A program made the translations under genes and the position numbers. The notes under the pieces were generated by a model. It was not told where the DNA came from. It saw only the letters and a program-made list of their open reading frames with translations, and searched no databases. From the NCBI GenBank assembly GCA_030544215.1, contig JARZZO010000008.1:28745614-28809613 (forward strand): 64,000 nucleotides of DNA. Reading direction: 5' to 3'. Position 1 is the first letter of the stretch, and each line of letters opens with the position of its first letter. Of the stretch, positions 1-12,920 are shown one piece after another. The DNA is from Zantedeschia hybrid cultivar (taxonomy: Eukaryota; Streptophyta; Magnoliopsida; Alismatales; Araceae).

Positions 1-427
1 ATCAGAGACGGCGATTATTACATGTCTCTTGTGACTTATTCATTAGGGACAACTGAAGATGGCAGCGTCCCTAATAAGCACTTATTAGGGACGCCATTTT
101 ATCTCCATTCCTTAAGACATTATTAGGGATGGCAATTATAAGACATCTCTATTTACATACATTATTAGTGACAGCTAACTGTACGGATGTCTCAAATAAG
201 TAAATATTAGAGACAGTCCTATAATCGTCACTTTTACTATTTATAAGAGACAACTATAAAGTGAGTCATCTCAACTAAGATGCCATTAGTGACAACTGTT
301 AAGAACGGTCTCGTTTAAGGTATTATAAGAGACGTCTCACCAATAGCAGTCTCAATTGATATTTATTGGGATGGCTTCTCAAGCCGTCACTAACTCTCCG
401 TCCCCAGTACTCTTATTTCTTGTAGTG
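1..427. mobile_element. CACTA (En/Spm-like) transposon end with subterminal repeats
   Basis: The stretch is full of short, degenerate, mutually inverted motifs of the type TTAGGGACGGC / GTCCCTAAT, about ten copies between positions 30 and 400. It stops sharply at 427 with ttatttcttgtagtg, which on the minus strand reads CACTACAAGAAATAA. A CACTA terminus preceded by dense subterminal repeats is the known signature of CACTA elements. Only one end lies in the window, so I cannot say whether the element is autonomous. It ends 55 bp beyond the stop codon of the receptor-kinase relic, so it is in or next to that gene's 3' region. No coding sequence is visible in this part. Confidence 0.75.
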
Positions 428-1111
428 AATGATAGTTACTAATAAGCTCGATGGAGCATGACCTTGTTTAAAAAAGACTAGCTAGGCCTTCTTTAGGAAT
501 GCTTCTCTTGCTTTTTGCAGCTTCACAACGATGTCTCCCATGACTGGACGTTCGTGCGGTAACTCGGAACAGCAAGAAAGCCCGATCTCGACAACATTAG
601 CAAGACAACCCTCCATCACCTTCCTCATCTTCTTCCACTCACTACTCACATTACTAGTGGTATCAAGATTGCTTTCAGCACTTACTAAGGTGAATAGTGA
701 TGGATCGACAACATCTATCACTTGGTGTGGAAATGCTGACTTGACAAACTTGCGGAGGTTTAGATTGCCCTCGAAGATGCAATTAGTAGGTCTTCTTCCT
801 GTGAACATCTCTAATAAGAGAATGCCATAGCTATAGACATCTCCCTCTATGGATGCCTCCCCACCCATCCCATACTCTGTGATTGAGGAGGAAATAATTA
901 GCCCCTTTTGTTGGAAATGTAAACAAGGTAGAAATATATACACGCACACACATCAAGAACCAATGATTTGTGTGAAAAAAAGTCACCTGGAGGAATGTAG
1001 CCAATCGTTCCCTTAACAATACCCATGGAGCTGCTTTGGGCTTCCGAGGCATCCATGTTTATGGCCTTAGAGAGGAACCTCGCCAAACCAAAATCTCCAA
1101 CATGGGCAGTC

Positions 1112-1627
1112 TGTTGGAAGCTAATGGTGGGCTCTTACTCACACAAGATGAAATTGTGGTGGAAAAATATGTGTAGAGAATGTAGAAAACACAAAAGTTG
1201 AAGAAGACCTCAAAAAGTGGATATTCTATTGATCATTTGTGACTTCTTACATGAAAACAACTAGCCACATGTATATATAGATCTTATATGAACTTTCTAG
1301 ATGGATAACTTTCCTAAAATGACTTTTAGACTCCCACTACCTAAGGCTCCAAGGTGGAGCACGAAAATCTCCCCATTACATGCATGGGAGTTACACTTGG
1401 GTGGTTACAAAAGACTCTTCAACTCCTATTAATGACCATTACATGACTCTCCACCTCTCTTACATTCTTAACTCAAATAAAAGTTACAAGAGTTACAAGA
1501 GAAACCCAAAAGATACCATAACCTCTAAATAATAAAGGACCCATTATTTTCTCTTTAACTCATAACATAAGAAACTCCTTACATAATTATAAGGAGATCC
1601 CCATGAAATTAAGTTTATTTTACAACA
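1112..1627 (-). repeat. 3' LTR of the copia element in the kinase gene
   Basis: This is a direct copy of 5747-6262 of the same length (516 bp). Coding of the polyprotein runs a few codons into this LTR (stop at 1615-1617). It ends with ttttacaaca, next to the polypurine tract. Confidence 0.93.
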
Positions 1628-4600
1628 CCCCCTTGTAAACTTAATTCTCTTCCATCAAGCATTCCAAGTAATTTCTTCAATTTGGAAAAGACATCAAACT
1701 TCAAAGGTTTTGTGAAAATATCTGCAACTTGATCTTGAGATTTGACAAAAATAAGTTCAATCTCTTTGTTCTTCACATGCTCCCGAATAAAATGAAATCT
1801 TGTATCAATGTGCTTGCTCCTTTCATGATAGACCGGATTCTTGGCTAAGGCAATTGCCGACTTGTTATCAACAAGTATCTTTGTAGGCTCTCTTTGATTA
1901 ACATGAAGATTCTTGAGTAAATTTCTCAACCAAAGTGCATGACACACTCCGGATGATAATGCAACATACTCCGCTTCACAAGTAGAAAGTGTAACAATAG
2001 GTTGCTTCTTAGAAAACCAAGTGAATGCCGTTCCTCCTAAGAAGAATACAAATCCAGTGGTACTCTTCCGTTCATCAATGTCACCTCCCCAATCACTATC
2101 GGAGTAGCCTACAAGATCAAATTCCTTGGATGATGAATAAAATAACCCATGATAAATAGTACCTTTGATGTACCGAAGAATTCTCTTTGCGGCTTTGAAA
2201 TGTGTCGACTTTAGTTCTTCCATATATCGGCTCACTAAACCAACACCATATGAAATATCTGGCCTTGTGCATGTCAAATATCTAAGGCTTCCAATCAAAC
2301 TCTTGAATAAAGTTGAATCAATCACTTCACCTTCTTCATGCTTTGACAATTTGATGCCACTTTCTACAGGAGTGTTGACCGGATTGCAATCTTCCATATC
2401 GAACTTCTTGAGAATTTCCTGTGCATAAGTTTCTTGTGATATGAAAATACCTTCAATTGTTTGCTTTACTTCAATGCCAAGAAAATAGGACATAAGGCCA
2501 ATATCTGTCATTTCAAATTCTTGAATCATGCATTCCTTGAATTCTTTGAACATATGTAGATTATTTCCTGTAAAGATCAAATCATCTACATACAAACAAA
2601 CAAACAAGATGTCTCCATTTTCATGTATCTTCAAGTAAAGTGCATGCTCATAAGGACATTTGACAAAATTATTTTGTAAAAAATAATTGTCAATTCTACT
2701 ATTCCATGCTCTTAGTGCTTGCTTCAAACCATAGAGCGCCTTCTTGAGCCTTAGAACTTTTCCTTCGTGTCCTTTCTTCACATAACCCAAAGGTTGATCA
2801 ACATAAACTTCTTCATCAAGAAAACCATTCAAGAATGCCGATTTAACATCCATTTGAAAAATACTCCAATGATTTTGAGCCGCTAAAGCAATAACCAAAC
2901 GAATAGTTTCCAAACGGGCAACGGGAGCAAATACCTCATCATAATCAATTCCGGCCTTTTGTTTGTATCATTTGGCTACCAATCTTGCTTTGTATTTTTC
3001 AACTTCTTCTTTGGCATTTTTCTTCATTTTGTACACCCACTTCACACCAATTGTCTTTTTGCCTTTTGGAAGAACCGCCAATTCCCATGTGTTGTTTTTC
3101 TCTATTGATTTGATTTCTTCATCCATAGCATCTCTCCACCTTTCATTTTTTACTGCATCATCAAATGTTAGAGGCTCACAATCTGCAAAAAGACAAAAGA
3201 GGGTTAGATCATTTTGATTTTCAGTTACATTGTAGATCTCATCAAGAGATCTCATCTTTCTTGGCCTTGAATTTCCTCCCGACGATGAAGATGATGATGG
3301 AGATCCACCACCATGTGGAGACAAGGGTGGAAAAGGTGGTGGCGACTGAGGCAAATGAGGTTCTTCATATGCATCTTCATCTTCATCAACTAGTAGTCTC
3401 ATCTCATCACTAGTTTTATTGGTATTTCAATTCCAAGTGTCTTCTTCATCAAAAATCACATCATCATTGACATCAACTTTTTCATTAGAAGGATCAAACA
3501 ACTTATAGCCTTTAGTACGTGGATCATAACCAAGAAAGATATACTTTTTGCTCTTGTCATCTAACTTGGTTCTCCTTTGATCCGGTACATGTGCATAGGC
3601 TACACTTCCAAACACATTTAAATGAGAAACATCCAGTTTCTCTCCATACCATGCTTCATGTGGTGTCATACTTTCCAAACCTTTTGTGGGACATCTATTT
3701 AACAAATAAACCGCACAAGCCACGGCCTCCGCCCAAAACTCTTTCGGCATATTTTTGCACTTCAACATACTTCGGGCCATATTGTGAATGGTCCGATTTC
3801 TTCTCTCTGCGACTCCATTTTGATGTGGTGAATATGGAGCCATTAATGGACGATGAATCCCATACTCTTCACAAAATGCTTCAAAAGACTTTGATGTGAA
3901 TTCTCCACCTCTATCCGATCTCATGGCTTTGATGTTGCAACCACTTTGCTTTTCTACAAATACCTTGAATTTCTTGAAAGTATCAAACACTTTGAATTTT
4001 TCTTTAAGAAAATACACCCATGTCTTTCTAGTAAAATCATCTGTAAAGGTAAGAAAATATCTATTCTTACTAAATAATGTTGGAGAAATTGGCCCACATA
4101 CATCGATGTGAATGAGTTGGAGTGGCCCATTTGTCCTTCTTGTTGCTTCTTTTGGAAAACTCTTTCTATGATGCTTGCCAAGAATACAACCTTCACATAA
4201 CTCATCCGAATGATCAATATGAGACAATCCTTTTACCAACTTTTGCTTAGACAAAAACTTCAAACTAGCAAAGTTAAGATGCCCATATCTCAAGTGCCAT
4301 AACCAAGAGAGATCTTTAAAACATGCTTTCAAGGACTTTGTAACTTCACTTTGAATATTCAAAACAAACATTCTACTCTTTTGCATGCCAACTCTAGCAA
4401 TCAAGTTGTTTCTTTTATCTCTTATTGAAAGACCATGATCTTTCAAGCGAATATCATAGTCTTTCTCTAAGAGTTGTCCCAAACTCAAAATATTATATTT
4501 CATCTCCGGAACATAATAAACATCGGAAATCAATTGATAATTTCCATTCTTTGAACGAATCAAGATGTTACCTTTTCCCTTAATTGCTATTTTGGAGGAA

Positions 4601-5697
4601 TTACCAAAGGTAACTTGGCCACCAACTGTCTCATCAAAGTTTGTGAAGATCTCTCTTTGTCCACTCATGTGATTGCTTGCTCCGGAGTCAAGATACCATG
4701 CTTCTTGATTGTCCTTCTCTTCTCCTTTGTATGCCAACAAGACAAATGGTTCTTCATCTTCATTTTTCTTCTCAACATGATTAGCCTTCTCATCATCATT
4801 GTTAGTGGAATCACGCCAACATTCACTTGCATAATGTCCACGTCTATGACAGTTGTAACATTCAACTTGAGATTTTTCATACCTTGGCTTTCCATATGAA
4901 TCACCACGGCCTCTACCACGGCCTCTTGTGGAGTTTGTAGAAGTGCTTCCCTTCTCTTCATAGGAGGTGCCTCGTCCTCCTCTTCCACCGCGGCCACGAC
5001 CACCACGTCCACGACCACGTCCTCTTTGATTCTTGCCTTCACATTTTCCTTCTTTGAGAGAAAGTTTGGCGGCAAGTGCTTGCTCCAAGACTTCCTTCTT
5101 CTTCTTGAGAAGTCTATGTTCATGGGCCTCTAAGGACCCAATGAGTTGCTCGACGGATATGGTATCCAAATCTTTGGATTCTTCAATAGCCACTACTATA
5201 TGGTCAAACTTAGAATCAAGTGACCGTAATAGCTTCCCCACCACACGAACATCCGATGTAGCCTCGCCATTTCTTCGTAGTTGATTTACAACTATCTTCA
5301 CCCTTGTGTAGTAATCCGAGATAGTCTCGGACTCTTTCATTTGTAAGGCTTCAAATTCACCTCTTAGAGTTTGGAGGCGTACTTTTTTCACTCTCTCTTC
5401 TCCTTTACAAAACTTCTCGAGCAACTCCCATGCCGCCTTTGAAGAAGTTGCTTCGGCAATCTTCTCAAAGGTAGCTTCATCCACCCCTTGGTAGATGAGA
5501 AAAAGGGCATTTTTATCCCTCTTTCTTGAATCCTTCAATGAAATTCTTTCATTTTGAGGCAAGGTCGCTTCATCATCTGGCTCATCATAGCCTTGGGTGA
5601 CGATATCCCATACATCTTGGGATCCAAAAAGCGCCTTCATTTAGATGCTCCAATTCTCATAGTTGATTTTGGAGAGTTGAGGAATTTGGAACGCCAT
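1615..5697 (-). pseudogene. copia gag-pol polyprotein, one frame, three in-frame stops
   Basis: A single frame runs from the Met at 5697 to 1615 (1360 codons plus stop), close to the usual copia polyprotein length. It is broken by stop codons at 5643-5641, 3429-3427 and 2970-2968. No frame change is needed across any of them, so all three look like point nonsense changes. Domains in order: UBN2-type gag; CCHC zinc knuckle (about 4862-4821); protease with DSGASNHM (about 4690-4665); GAG-pre-integrase and integrase core; RT with QMDVKSAFLNG and YVDD (about 2600-2585); and RNase H ending in the typical SKHIDTRFHFIRE region. The enzyme motifs are present, but the reading frame cannot give a full product without read-through. 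Similarity to Tork/Tnt1-like copias is inferred from motifs only. Confidence 0.92.
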
Positions 5698-5731
5698 ATT
5701 CCCACTAGTCATACTAACTAGTAGAAATCTT

Positions 5732-5743
5732 GTTCTGATACCA
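5732..5743 (-). other. primer binding site (initiator tRNA-Met type)
   Basis: On the minus strand the 12 bases read TGGTATCAGAAC. This matches the usual tRNA-iMet primer site of plant copia elements except near its end. It lies 3 bp inside the 5' LTR, where minus-strand DNA synthesis would start. Confidence 0.8.
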
Positions 5744-5746
5744 CTT

Positions 5747-6262
5747 TGTTGGAAGCTAATGGTGGGCTCTTACTCACACAAGATGAAATTGTGGTGGAAA
5801 AATATGTGTAGAGAAGGTAGAAAACACAAAAGTTGAAGAAGACCTCAAAAAGTGAATATTATATTGATCATTTGTGACTTCTTACATGAAAACAACTAGC
5901 CACATATATATATAGATCTTACATGAACTTTCTAGATGGATAACTTTCCTAAAATGACTTTTAGACTCCCACTACCTAAGGCTCTAAGGTGGAGCACGAA
6001 AATCTCCCCATTACATGCATGGGAGTTACACTTGGGTGGTTACAAAAGACTCTTCAACTCCTATTAATGACCATTACATGACTCTCCACCTCTCTTGCAT
6101 TCTTAACTCAAATGAAGGTTACAAGAGTTACAAGAGAAACCCAAAAGATACCATAACCTCTAAATAATAAAAGACCCATTATTTTCTCTCTAACTCATAA
6201 CATAAGAAACTCTTTATATAATTATAAGGAGATCCCCATGAAATTAAGTTTATTTTACAACA
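5747..6262 (-). repeat. 5' LTR of the copia element in the kinase gene
   Basis: This is a direct copy of 1112-1627. It should hold the promoter of the element, which is read on the minus strand. The two LTRs are collinear without net indels. Confidence 0.93.
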
Positions 6263-8934
6263 CAGTCAACCCCTCATCTAGTAGGACGTTGCTTGGCTTC
6301 AAATCACAGTGAACAATTGGCACAGAGCCATGCTGGTGAAGATAATGTAATGCAGAAGCACGTCAACGGCGATGTGTAACCTCTGCAAGAGGTCTAGATG
6401 TTTTGGTGAAGATTGCCCAGCCTCCTCCTTTGCATGTAGCCACTCGTCAAGGCTCCCATTGCTCATGAACTCTAAGACCAAGGCCTTGAAGTCATTGCCA
6501 TTGTGGTCAAGACTTGAGCACATGGTAATGATCTTGACAAGATTCCTGTGGCGAACACTCCTCAAGGCCTTGCATTCAGATAGGAAACTCTTGGAAGCTC
6601 CCCTTTGCTGCATGTTAAGTACCTTTATGGCGACAATTGCTTGGTCATGATCCAACTGGCCCTTGTAGATAGCCCCATAACTCCCCACTCCCACAAGATT
6701 ATTCGAAGAGAATCCATTTGTAGCTCTAAACAACTCTAAATATGAAATCCTTCTATATTGATCCCCCTCAGAAGACACTTGATCACAAGGCTTCCTTTCT
6801 GACTTCTTTCGCATCCAAAGTACAAAAAGTGTAGCAACTAACACTATTGAGAACAACAGTACTGCACAAAGGATAAGAATCGTTCGCTTGATACGGCGAG
6901 GCATCCTTCCTCCATTTGAGGCATGGATTGGGCATGCAGGAAGTTCCCAAACTGGAATGCCCCCACATATATAGGTTGCTATTTCCTTGGAGTGAAACTG
7001 CAGCACTTGCATTATCGAAGATGCCACCTTTTGGAATTTGACCGCTGAGATCATTAGAAGACAAGTTTAGATAGTTGAGGTATTGAAGACTCGCAAGGTA
7101 TGCAGGAATTTGTCCTGTTAACCTGTTGTGTGAAAGGTTAAGTTCTCGGATCCCTTTAAGATTACCCAGGGAAGTGGGAATGTCCCCTTCAAAAGAATTG
7201 TCATCCAAATAAAGGCGCTCCAAGCCTGTGCAATCACCTAGCGTCGTTGGAATTGTATTTGTCAATCCATTGTCTGATAAAACCAACTGGGTGAGGCTTT
7301 TAAGGTTGCCTACCTCAACTGGTATGGGGCCAGTTAGAGAATTGTGGGCTAAGTTTACAGTAACCGAGAGGTAAGAGAGTTCGAACAACTGTCGGGGAAT
7401 TGCACCCTCGAGCCTATTCTCAGAAAGATCCAAAGCTTGTAGACGCTGACATTCTCGGATACTCCAGGGTATCTCCCCCTCTAACATGTTTTCTTGCAAT
7501 GCGAGCATGCTCAATGAACTGATGTTGCCTAAGGAAGTAGGTATTTTTCCCGAGAGCCTGTTCGTGCGCAATTCTAGTGCCTCCAGCTTGTAAAGATTTC
7601 CGATGGTTGAGGGAATTGTTCCCTCAAGAAGATTACCCCCCAAGCCCAGACCGGTCAGACTCACAAGGTTCCCAATACCCATGGGGATGCTACCAGAAAT
7701 CATGTTCCGTCCTAGTAAAAGCAAATTTAACTTAGTGGAGAGATCGGCGACAGAGTTGGGCAGTGGACCCTTAAGTTGGTTTTCATGCACGGCAAGTCCG
7801 CAGATTGCTGCAATTGGTTAGTGATGTAATGAAATTGATCAGGTCATTCCCTTTGCTACTCCCGAGATGATTCGAGCCCAAGTTTAGCCTATTGAGTTCT
7901 CTCAATGCTCCTATACCTTGTGGAATTGGCCCAATGAGATTATTTGAAACCAGATCAATTCCGGCTAGCCGAGAAGCATTTGTCAACGAGATAGGAATGG
8001 GGCCACTGAAGTGGTTCTCACTCAGAGCAAGGGTATTGAGTTTAGGAAGGGTGAGACCCAAGTTTGGAGGAAGATTACCTATTAGATTGTTACCTGTGGC
8101 AACAAAGTAATAGATGTTAGAGAGATTGAATAGGGAGGGCGGAATCCGACCTGATAGGTTATTGCCTCCTACTTGAAAGAAGAGTAGGTTGGTGAGGCGA
8201 CCGAGATCATCTGGGATGCTCCCTTCCAAGTTGCTCCTCCCAATTGAGAAGACAGTGAGGGAGGAGAGATTACCCAAAGAAGGTGGTATGCTGCCGCTGA
8301 GGCCGTTGATACCGAGACCAAGTGCAGTAAGCTTGGATAAAGAGCCGAGCTCAGCGGGGACGCTCCCAACCAGCTGGTTCCCAACCAAGTAGACCACTCT
8401 GAGCTCTGAACAGTAGGACAGATTGGTGGGGATGCCCCCTCCAATGGTGTTGTTCTCCATGTGAAGGTACTCCGACCTTGACAGGCGACCAATCTCTTGG
8501 GGGATCACACCCCCGAAGCTGTTGTTCGTCAGGCGTAGCTCTCTGAGGAAGGAGAGGTTCCCCACGTGCGGTGAGATGGTGCCCGCCAGACCCCTCCCTT
8601 GCAGGTCCAGCCCGACGACTCGCCGGTGCTGACGGCCGCATGTGACCCCCGTCCACTGGCAGAAGTGGAGCGTAGAGTTCCAGCTGCGCAAGGAGCCCAG
8701 GGGGTCACGGGTGATGCCGCTTTTGAAGGCGAGCAAGGCGAGCCTGTCGGTTTCGTTCCCTGCAGGTCTGGCAGCGGCAACGGTGGTGAGACAGCACTGG
8801 TTTGTGAGGAAGGAGAGAGAGGTGATCATGAGGAGAGCCAGGCCTGTGTGGTGGGGTGGTTCCATTGGGTTTGTTACTTTGTTTAGTACACGAGGCCGGC
8901 GACTACTCCAGATGCTAGCTAGATACTCTCGCAT

Positions 8935-11900
8935 GGCTGCTGGCTATTCTCTTCTCTATTTCGTTAGAAACGGAACGCGTCAGACGGACGTGCTCCATTG
9001 CCGGCCACTGATAATGATAGGTGGGAGAGGCGTACTGTCGAAGAAACTTATAAACCAGTTTGTAAATGGTCTTTGACCCAACAATGGTGCGGTGAAGTGA
9101 CATCCTGTTCTAAGTTTTAACCCGCTGCCTGTACGTGGACTGTGGACGTATGCAGTGGCTTATACAGAAATTTTGTTCATTCCGACAGATATAGTAGAAT
9201 GTTGGATTGGATTATATGGGATTTTAGGTTAGATTCTGAATTAGATTAGCAGAATTTCGAACAAGACTACATTAAACTAAATTAGTAAATTTGACAAAAT
9301 CTAGTAGAATATCAAGATCTCAATAAACTAAAGTTAGATCTACTGCTAGGCGTATGGTCACCGCTAATCACTTATAAACTTATGACAGGAGGAAAGCTGA
9401 TGAGAAAAATAAAAGCAAAGTGACGGCAACGACAGCGAAGGTTTGACATGTGCAGGAAGGGGCCAATATCAGTTTTTCCTTCACTGCTGACGGAATGGTT
9501 TTTAAAGGTTCAAGGAAGAATTGAAGTTTCTACGGTCGCGGTTTGCGCCGGTTTATTACCTCAGTTTAGCTGTCGTCCACACAAATTTTTTATAGCACGG
9601 CCTTTGGACAGTGCAGCTTGTTAGTGTTAAAATAATGCGGGGCTTTCTTTTATAATTTTATCTCTCTCAATATATAGGAAAGGATTTAATGTGGGACTCA
9701 TTTAAGTTAGATCCCTCGGAAAACTCATTCATTTTTACGTTAAAAAAAATAAAAATATTAAATTATTATATATTTAAATAGACTCCTTAGAGTTGCTCCT
9801 ATCTTTGTGACTTTAATTTGCACAGTCTGATCTTTAATTATAAATCGAAGTCATGTGATCTGATACGTATCAAAAATTAATATCTTAAAATAATAAAAAA
9901 ATCATCAGATTCTTACGGTTGATCTGATTCTATGAGGTTTTAGTTTTGATTCTTAAATTATGATGTATTTGATTAGATGACTACGGTTAAATTTTTCAAT
10001 ACAACAGTAAAAATTAAATCTCAAAGCGTGAAAATCAATCTAGATAGAAGTATTTGAATATTTTTAAAATTTTTATAATTTTTACTTATTTGTTTGACAT
10101 CGAAATTAGAGGATTTGAGGAGGGCGCATCCAAATTAGACGTACCCGGGACACGTTATAGTAAATGAAATGTGCTAGTGAATGAAATGTGCTTGGCGCGT
10201 GAAATTACAATGTTCAAATTAAATAGTTGCTACATTCGTAAGTAATAGTTACACTAAGTTTGATTCGTAGAGCTATCATAAGAATAGTATTTTATGCATG
10301 CATATTCAAAGAAAATTTAAAATATAATAATTCTCACTCAAATAAAGAAGTTTCTTGGATATTTAGATGGCTAAATTATTTGTTTGAAAGGACCAAGATG
10401 ACAAAGAATGATTTGAGCAAGGACACTAGGACCAGGGACACAGCTAGAAAATTTTGTTAGCGAGGGAAACTTAATGCATCATTGGAGATTATTAACACAT
10501 AAGACTTGAGCCTGCATTGGAAGAGTAGCTTCGTCCTCACTAGGTAATAGTGTGGCATTGGACATGGTACAAAAAGAAATCACAAACAATCACAGGGGTG
10601 ATCCAAACCATGGAATATGGATAGATTAGGTCAAAGAGATTTGAAAAGAAATTTTAGTGGCTACCTAATGGAGGGATTTTATATTAAAAATAATTTACCT
10701 ATTAACCATTAAATGTTATGTCTCGGATCTAATTCATTTTTTTTCCAACTCGAAGTCCGATTGCGTAATCTCGAAACAAATTCCACCACAACAAACACAT
10801 ATGAGAGTTAAACAACCACAAGACGATTTAAATAAATATCATAACCATCAAGTAATCTAAAATATTTAAATATAGTCAATACCAAAGTTTATATATTATA
10901 ATATCTATCAATTTGTATATAAATTCTCAATCTTATCAAATAAAAAAAATACATCAATCTCTCATTATCCATATTACATCAAATCTAAGAAAATTATAAA
11001 TTTAAATCTAGATAACTTTCTAGATATCATATGCCTCAATAAAAAGTCTCCTCAAATTTCAAATTTTCTTCTTATACTCTGAAAATATTAATAGGGTTTA
11101 TGAGTACAACCACTCAGTAGGTTTCAAACCATCTATATGACTTAACATATACTAAATTTTACAAATCACATTGTATAATTATACTAAATAACCTTACACA
11201 GTTCTACATGTAACTCCAATAAGAATATGATATAAAACATAATCAGATATAAGCTTATCGAATTAAATTTACTTTCTAATATCATGAATGGATCGACTAA
11301 TATATAGTATATATGGTATGATTAGATTTTTATCTAGTTGAATAAGTCTACTAGCTATGATCAAAACATATCATATATCAAATTGAATATATAGTAAATT
11401 TATCATGATATGGTAGTTTATCAAATTAGAATTTATATTATCAGAATAAACATAAATTCTTAATCAAATAGGTTGACATCAAAATCACTGAGCATAGATG
11501 TCAAAAGCACAAACTGAGAAGATCATAAGTTGAATCAAATAGATCTAAATAGCAAATTATGTTTCATAATTATGTGTCAAACATATCAAATAGACATGCA
11601 TCCAACTACTATATAAAGAGCCGAACAAACAAATATCAGAGCATATAGGCAAGTATGTTAAAGTCTTAGTACATGCATATCCAGGGAGTCTATTGTCCCA
11701 TCTCGAATGACTGCAAACAAAACATAATCACTGGGATTTTTTCGTTGTCCACCGGCAAAATTCATGTACGGACGTTTATGGAATGAACCACAATCTTTTT
11801 AAGATGGCAATGTCTAAATATATATCAAAAAAATATGACACAATAATATTTTCATGTATTTCATAATTATCATAGATCTAGAAAGTAATTTGACATAGTG

Positions 11901-12397
11901 ATACCTACATATCAGAGTTAAAATACATACATTTATGTACAAAATAGTCACTTAAATAATCAACATAGTCATATAGATGGATAATCATAGTAAAGTTGAT
12001 CACAATAGGTTGCTAGACATAAACGATAGTTAAAGAAATTTTCTTAGAATTTTCAAAATAACAAATATATTTTTCGACCATCAAAACTAATTTTGAAAGC
12101 TAAAAAATTAACAAATAGACCGAATAATATCAAAAATAATCATAAATTATCAAACTTGAAAAACATATCAAATAGGTCATATTTAAAGTGTGGACAAAAT
12201 TTCATCAATTTTGAGATTGGTTTGATATGATTTTAGATTCCCACTGCGATTCCAAAAATTCGACTTAAATAGAATTTCAGCAAATCAAAATAAAGAGCAA
12301 AATAAATAGCAAATAGGGTTATAAAATTCTCAAAATTTACATAGAAGTCAATGATAATATAACAAAGGTCTCCACAAAATTTGACATAATTTAGAAG
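8935..12397. other. gene-free, AT-rich intergenic stretch
   Basis: No convincing coding sequence was seen on either strand. Sequence upstream of the receptor-kinase relic (8935-9650) would have held its promoter, but no clear TATA element stands out. From about 9700 the base composition becomes strongly AT-rich, with many short A/T runs. A member of a dispersed repeat family lies at about 9880-10150. The few short reading frames here have no recognisable domain. Confidence 0.6.
9880..10150 (+). repeat. member of a dispersed AT-rich repeat family
   Basis: The pattern is: 'gattagatg.c..cggttaa', then a 'gt.aaaattaaatc' stretch, then 'tttgaatatttttaaaa.ttttta', then a 'gaaat' segment, ending near a 'cccggga' motif. 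The same order recurs at 50640-50850, 52130-52330 and 52600-52740. No terminal repeats or target duplications could be fixed. Confidence 0.5.
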
Positions 12398-12920
12398 AAT
12401 ATTGTGACTCTTTTGTTTTTGCAGGTATAAGAGAAAAACCCAGCAAACCTGCACAATAAACATTTTCAAATTTATTTACACTTGTACCCTTAAAACTTGA
12501 TATGTTGCATTTTTACATGTAATTTATTTACACTTGTATCATTAAAGCTTAACTTATTATACTTTTATATTTATAATTTATTTACACTTGTACCTTTAAA
12601 ACTTAACTTGTTATATATAATTTTACAGTTACATCCTTAAAAAAACATATGTATAATTTTACACATGTACCCTTAAAGACATGACAGTTATAGAGGAAAA
12701 CAAACAAATGAAATTAGGTTTGCAAATAACCCCCTAAAGGATTTCATATTTAAAAATTATTTCTTTGGATTATTCCTATTTATATATAACCCCCTAAAGT
12801 ATGTCATTATTTGTGTATAACCCCATTAACTATGCCAGTTTACTTTAAATTTTACTTGAATTAAAATATTATTACCTTACATTTCAAAAATAGGAATACT
12901 TTTATGTAAAGTAAATACAT
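12398..12920 (-). repeat. long inverted repeat, left copy
   Basis: This is the reverse complement of 20089-20607, over about 520 bp and with scattered mismatches. Landmarks shared by both are the 'gactcttttgtttttgcag' block, several 'cacttgtaccctta' units, 'aaataaccccctaaag' units and the 'catttcaaaaatagg' block. Within each copy the last two motifs are themselves repeated. It is not a known gene. The nature of the parent element is unknown to me. Confidence 0.8.

Larger units (their letters stand above)
1112..6262 (-). mobile_element. Ty1/copia LTR retrotransposon inserted in the kinase gene
   Basis: The element is 5151 bp, transcribed on the minus strand. It is bounded by two 516-bp LTRs that begin and end TGTTG...CCAACA on the coding strand, and by the 5-bp target duplication cagtc (1107-1111 and 6263-6267). 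A tRNA-iMet-type primer site lies 3 bp inside the 5' LTR, and a G-rich polypurine tract (AAGGGGG on the minus strand, about 1628-1634) abuts the 3' LTR. Gene order in the single reading frame is gag, protease, integrase, RT, RNase H, which is the copia order. By eye the LTRs differ at about 13 of 516 positions, so the insertion is fairly recent. The target was the kinase exon of the receptor pseudogene. Confidence 0.95.
482..8934 (-). pseudogene. LRR receptor-like kinase (Xa21/EFR-type, subfamily XII) pseudogene
   Basis: The intact family member would be a plasma-membrane receptor with an LRR ectodomain and a cytoplasmic Ser/Thr kinase. The likely start is the Met at 8865, followed by a signal peptide (LALLMITSLSF core). 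An in-frame Met lies upstream at 8934. An LRRNT-type cap and about twenty LRRs follow (8700-7030), then a transmembrane helix near 6870-6810 and a kinase domain with the loop GVGSYGAIYKG, the VAIK lysine and a catalytic HCDLKPSN, i.e. the non-RD type typical of this subfamily. Breaks: about 2 bases missing near 7795; about 4 extra bases in a TATA run near 6966; one base missing near 6361; and a copia element between HCDLKPSN and the DFG segment (1112-6262). Beyond the insert the kinase resumes (TAHVGDFGLARF). A 110-bp GT-AG intron (986-877) follows, in the position usual for the family, and the last exon ends in TAG at 484-482. With three frame breaks it cannot give a full receptor. Confidence 0.9.
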
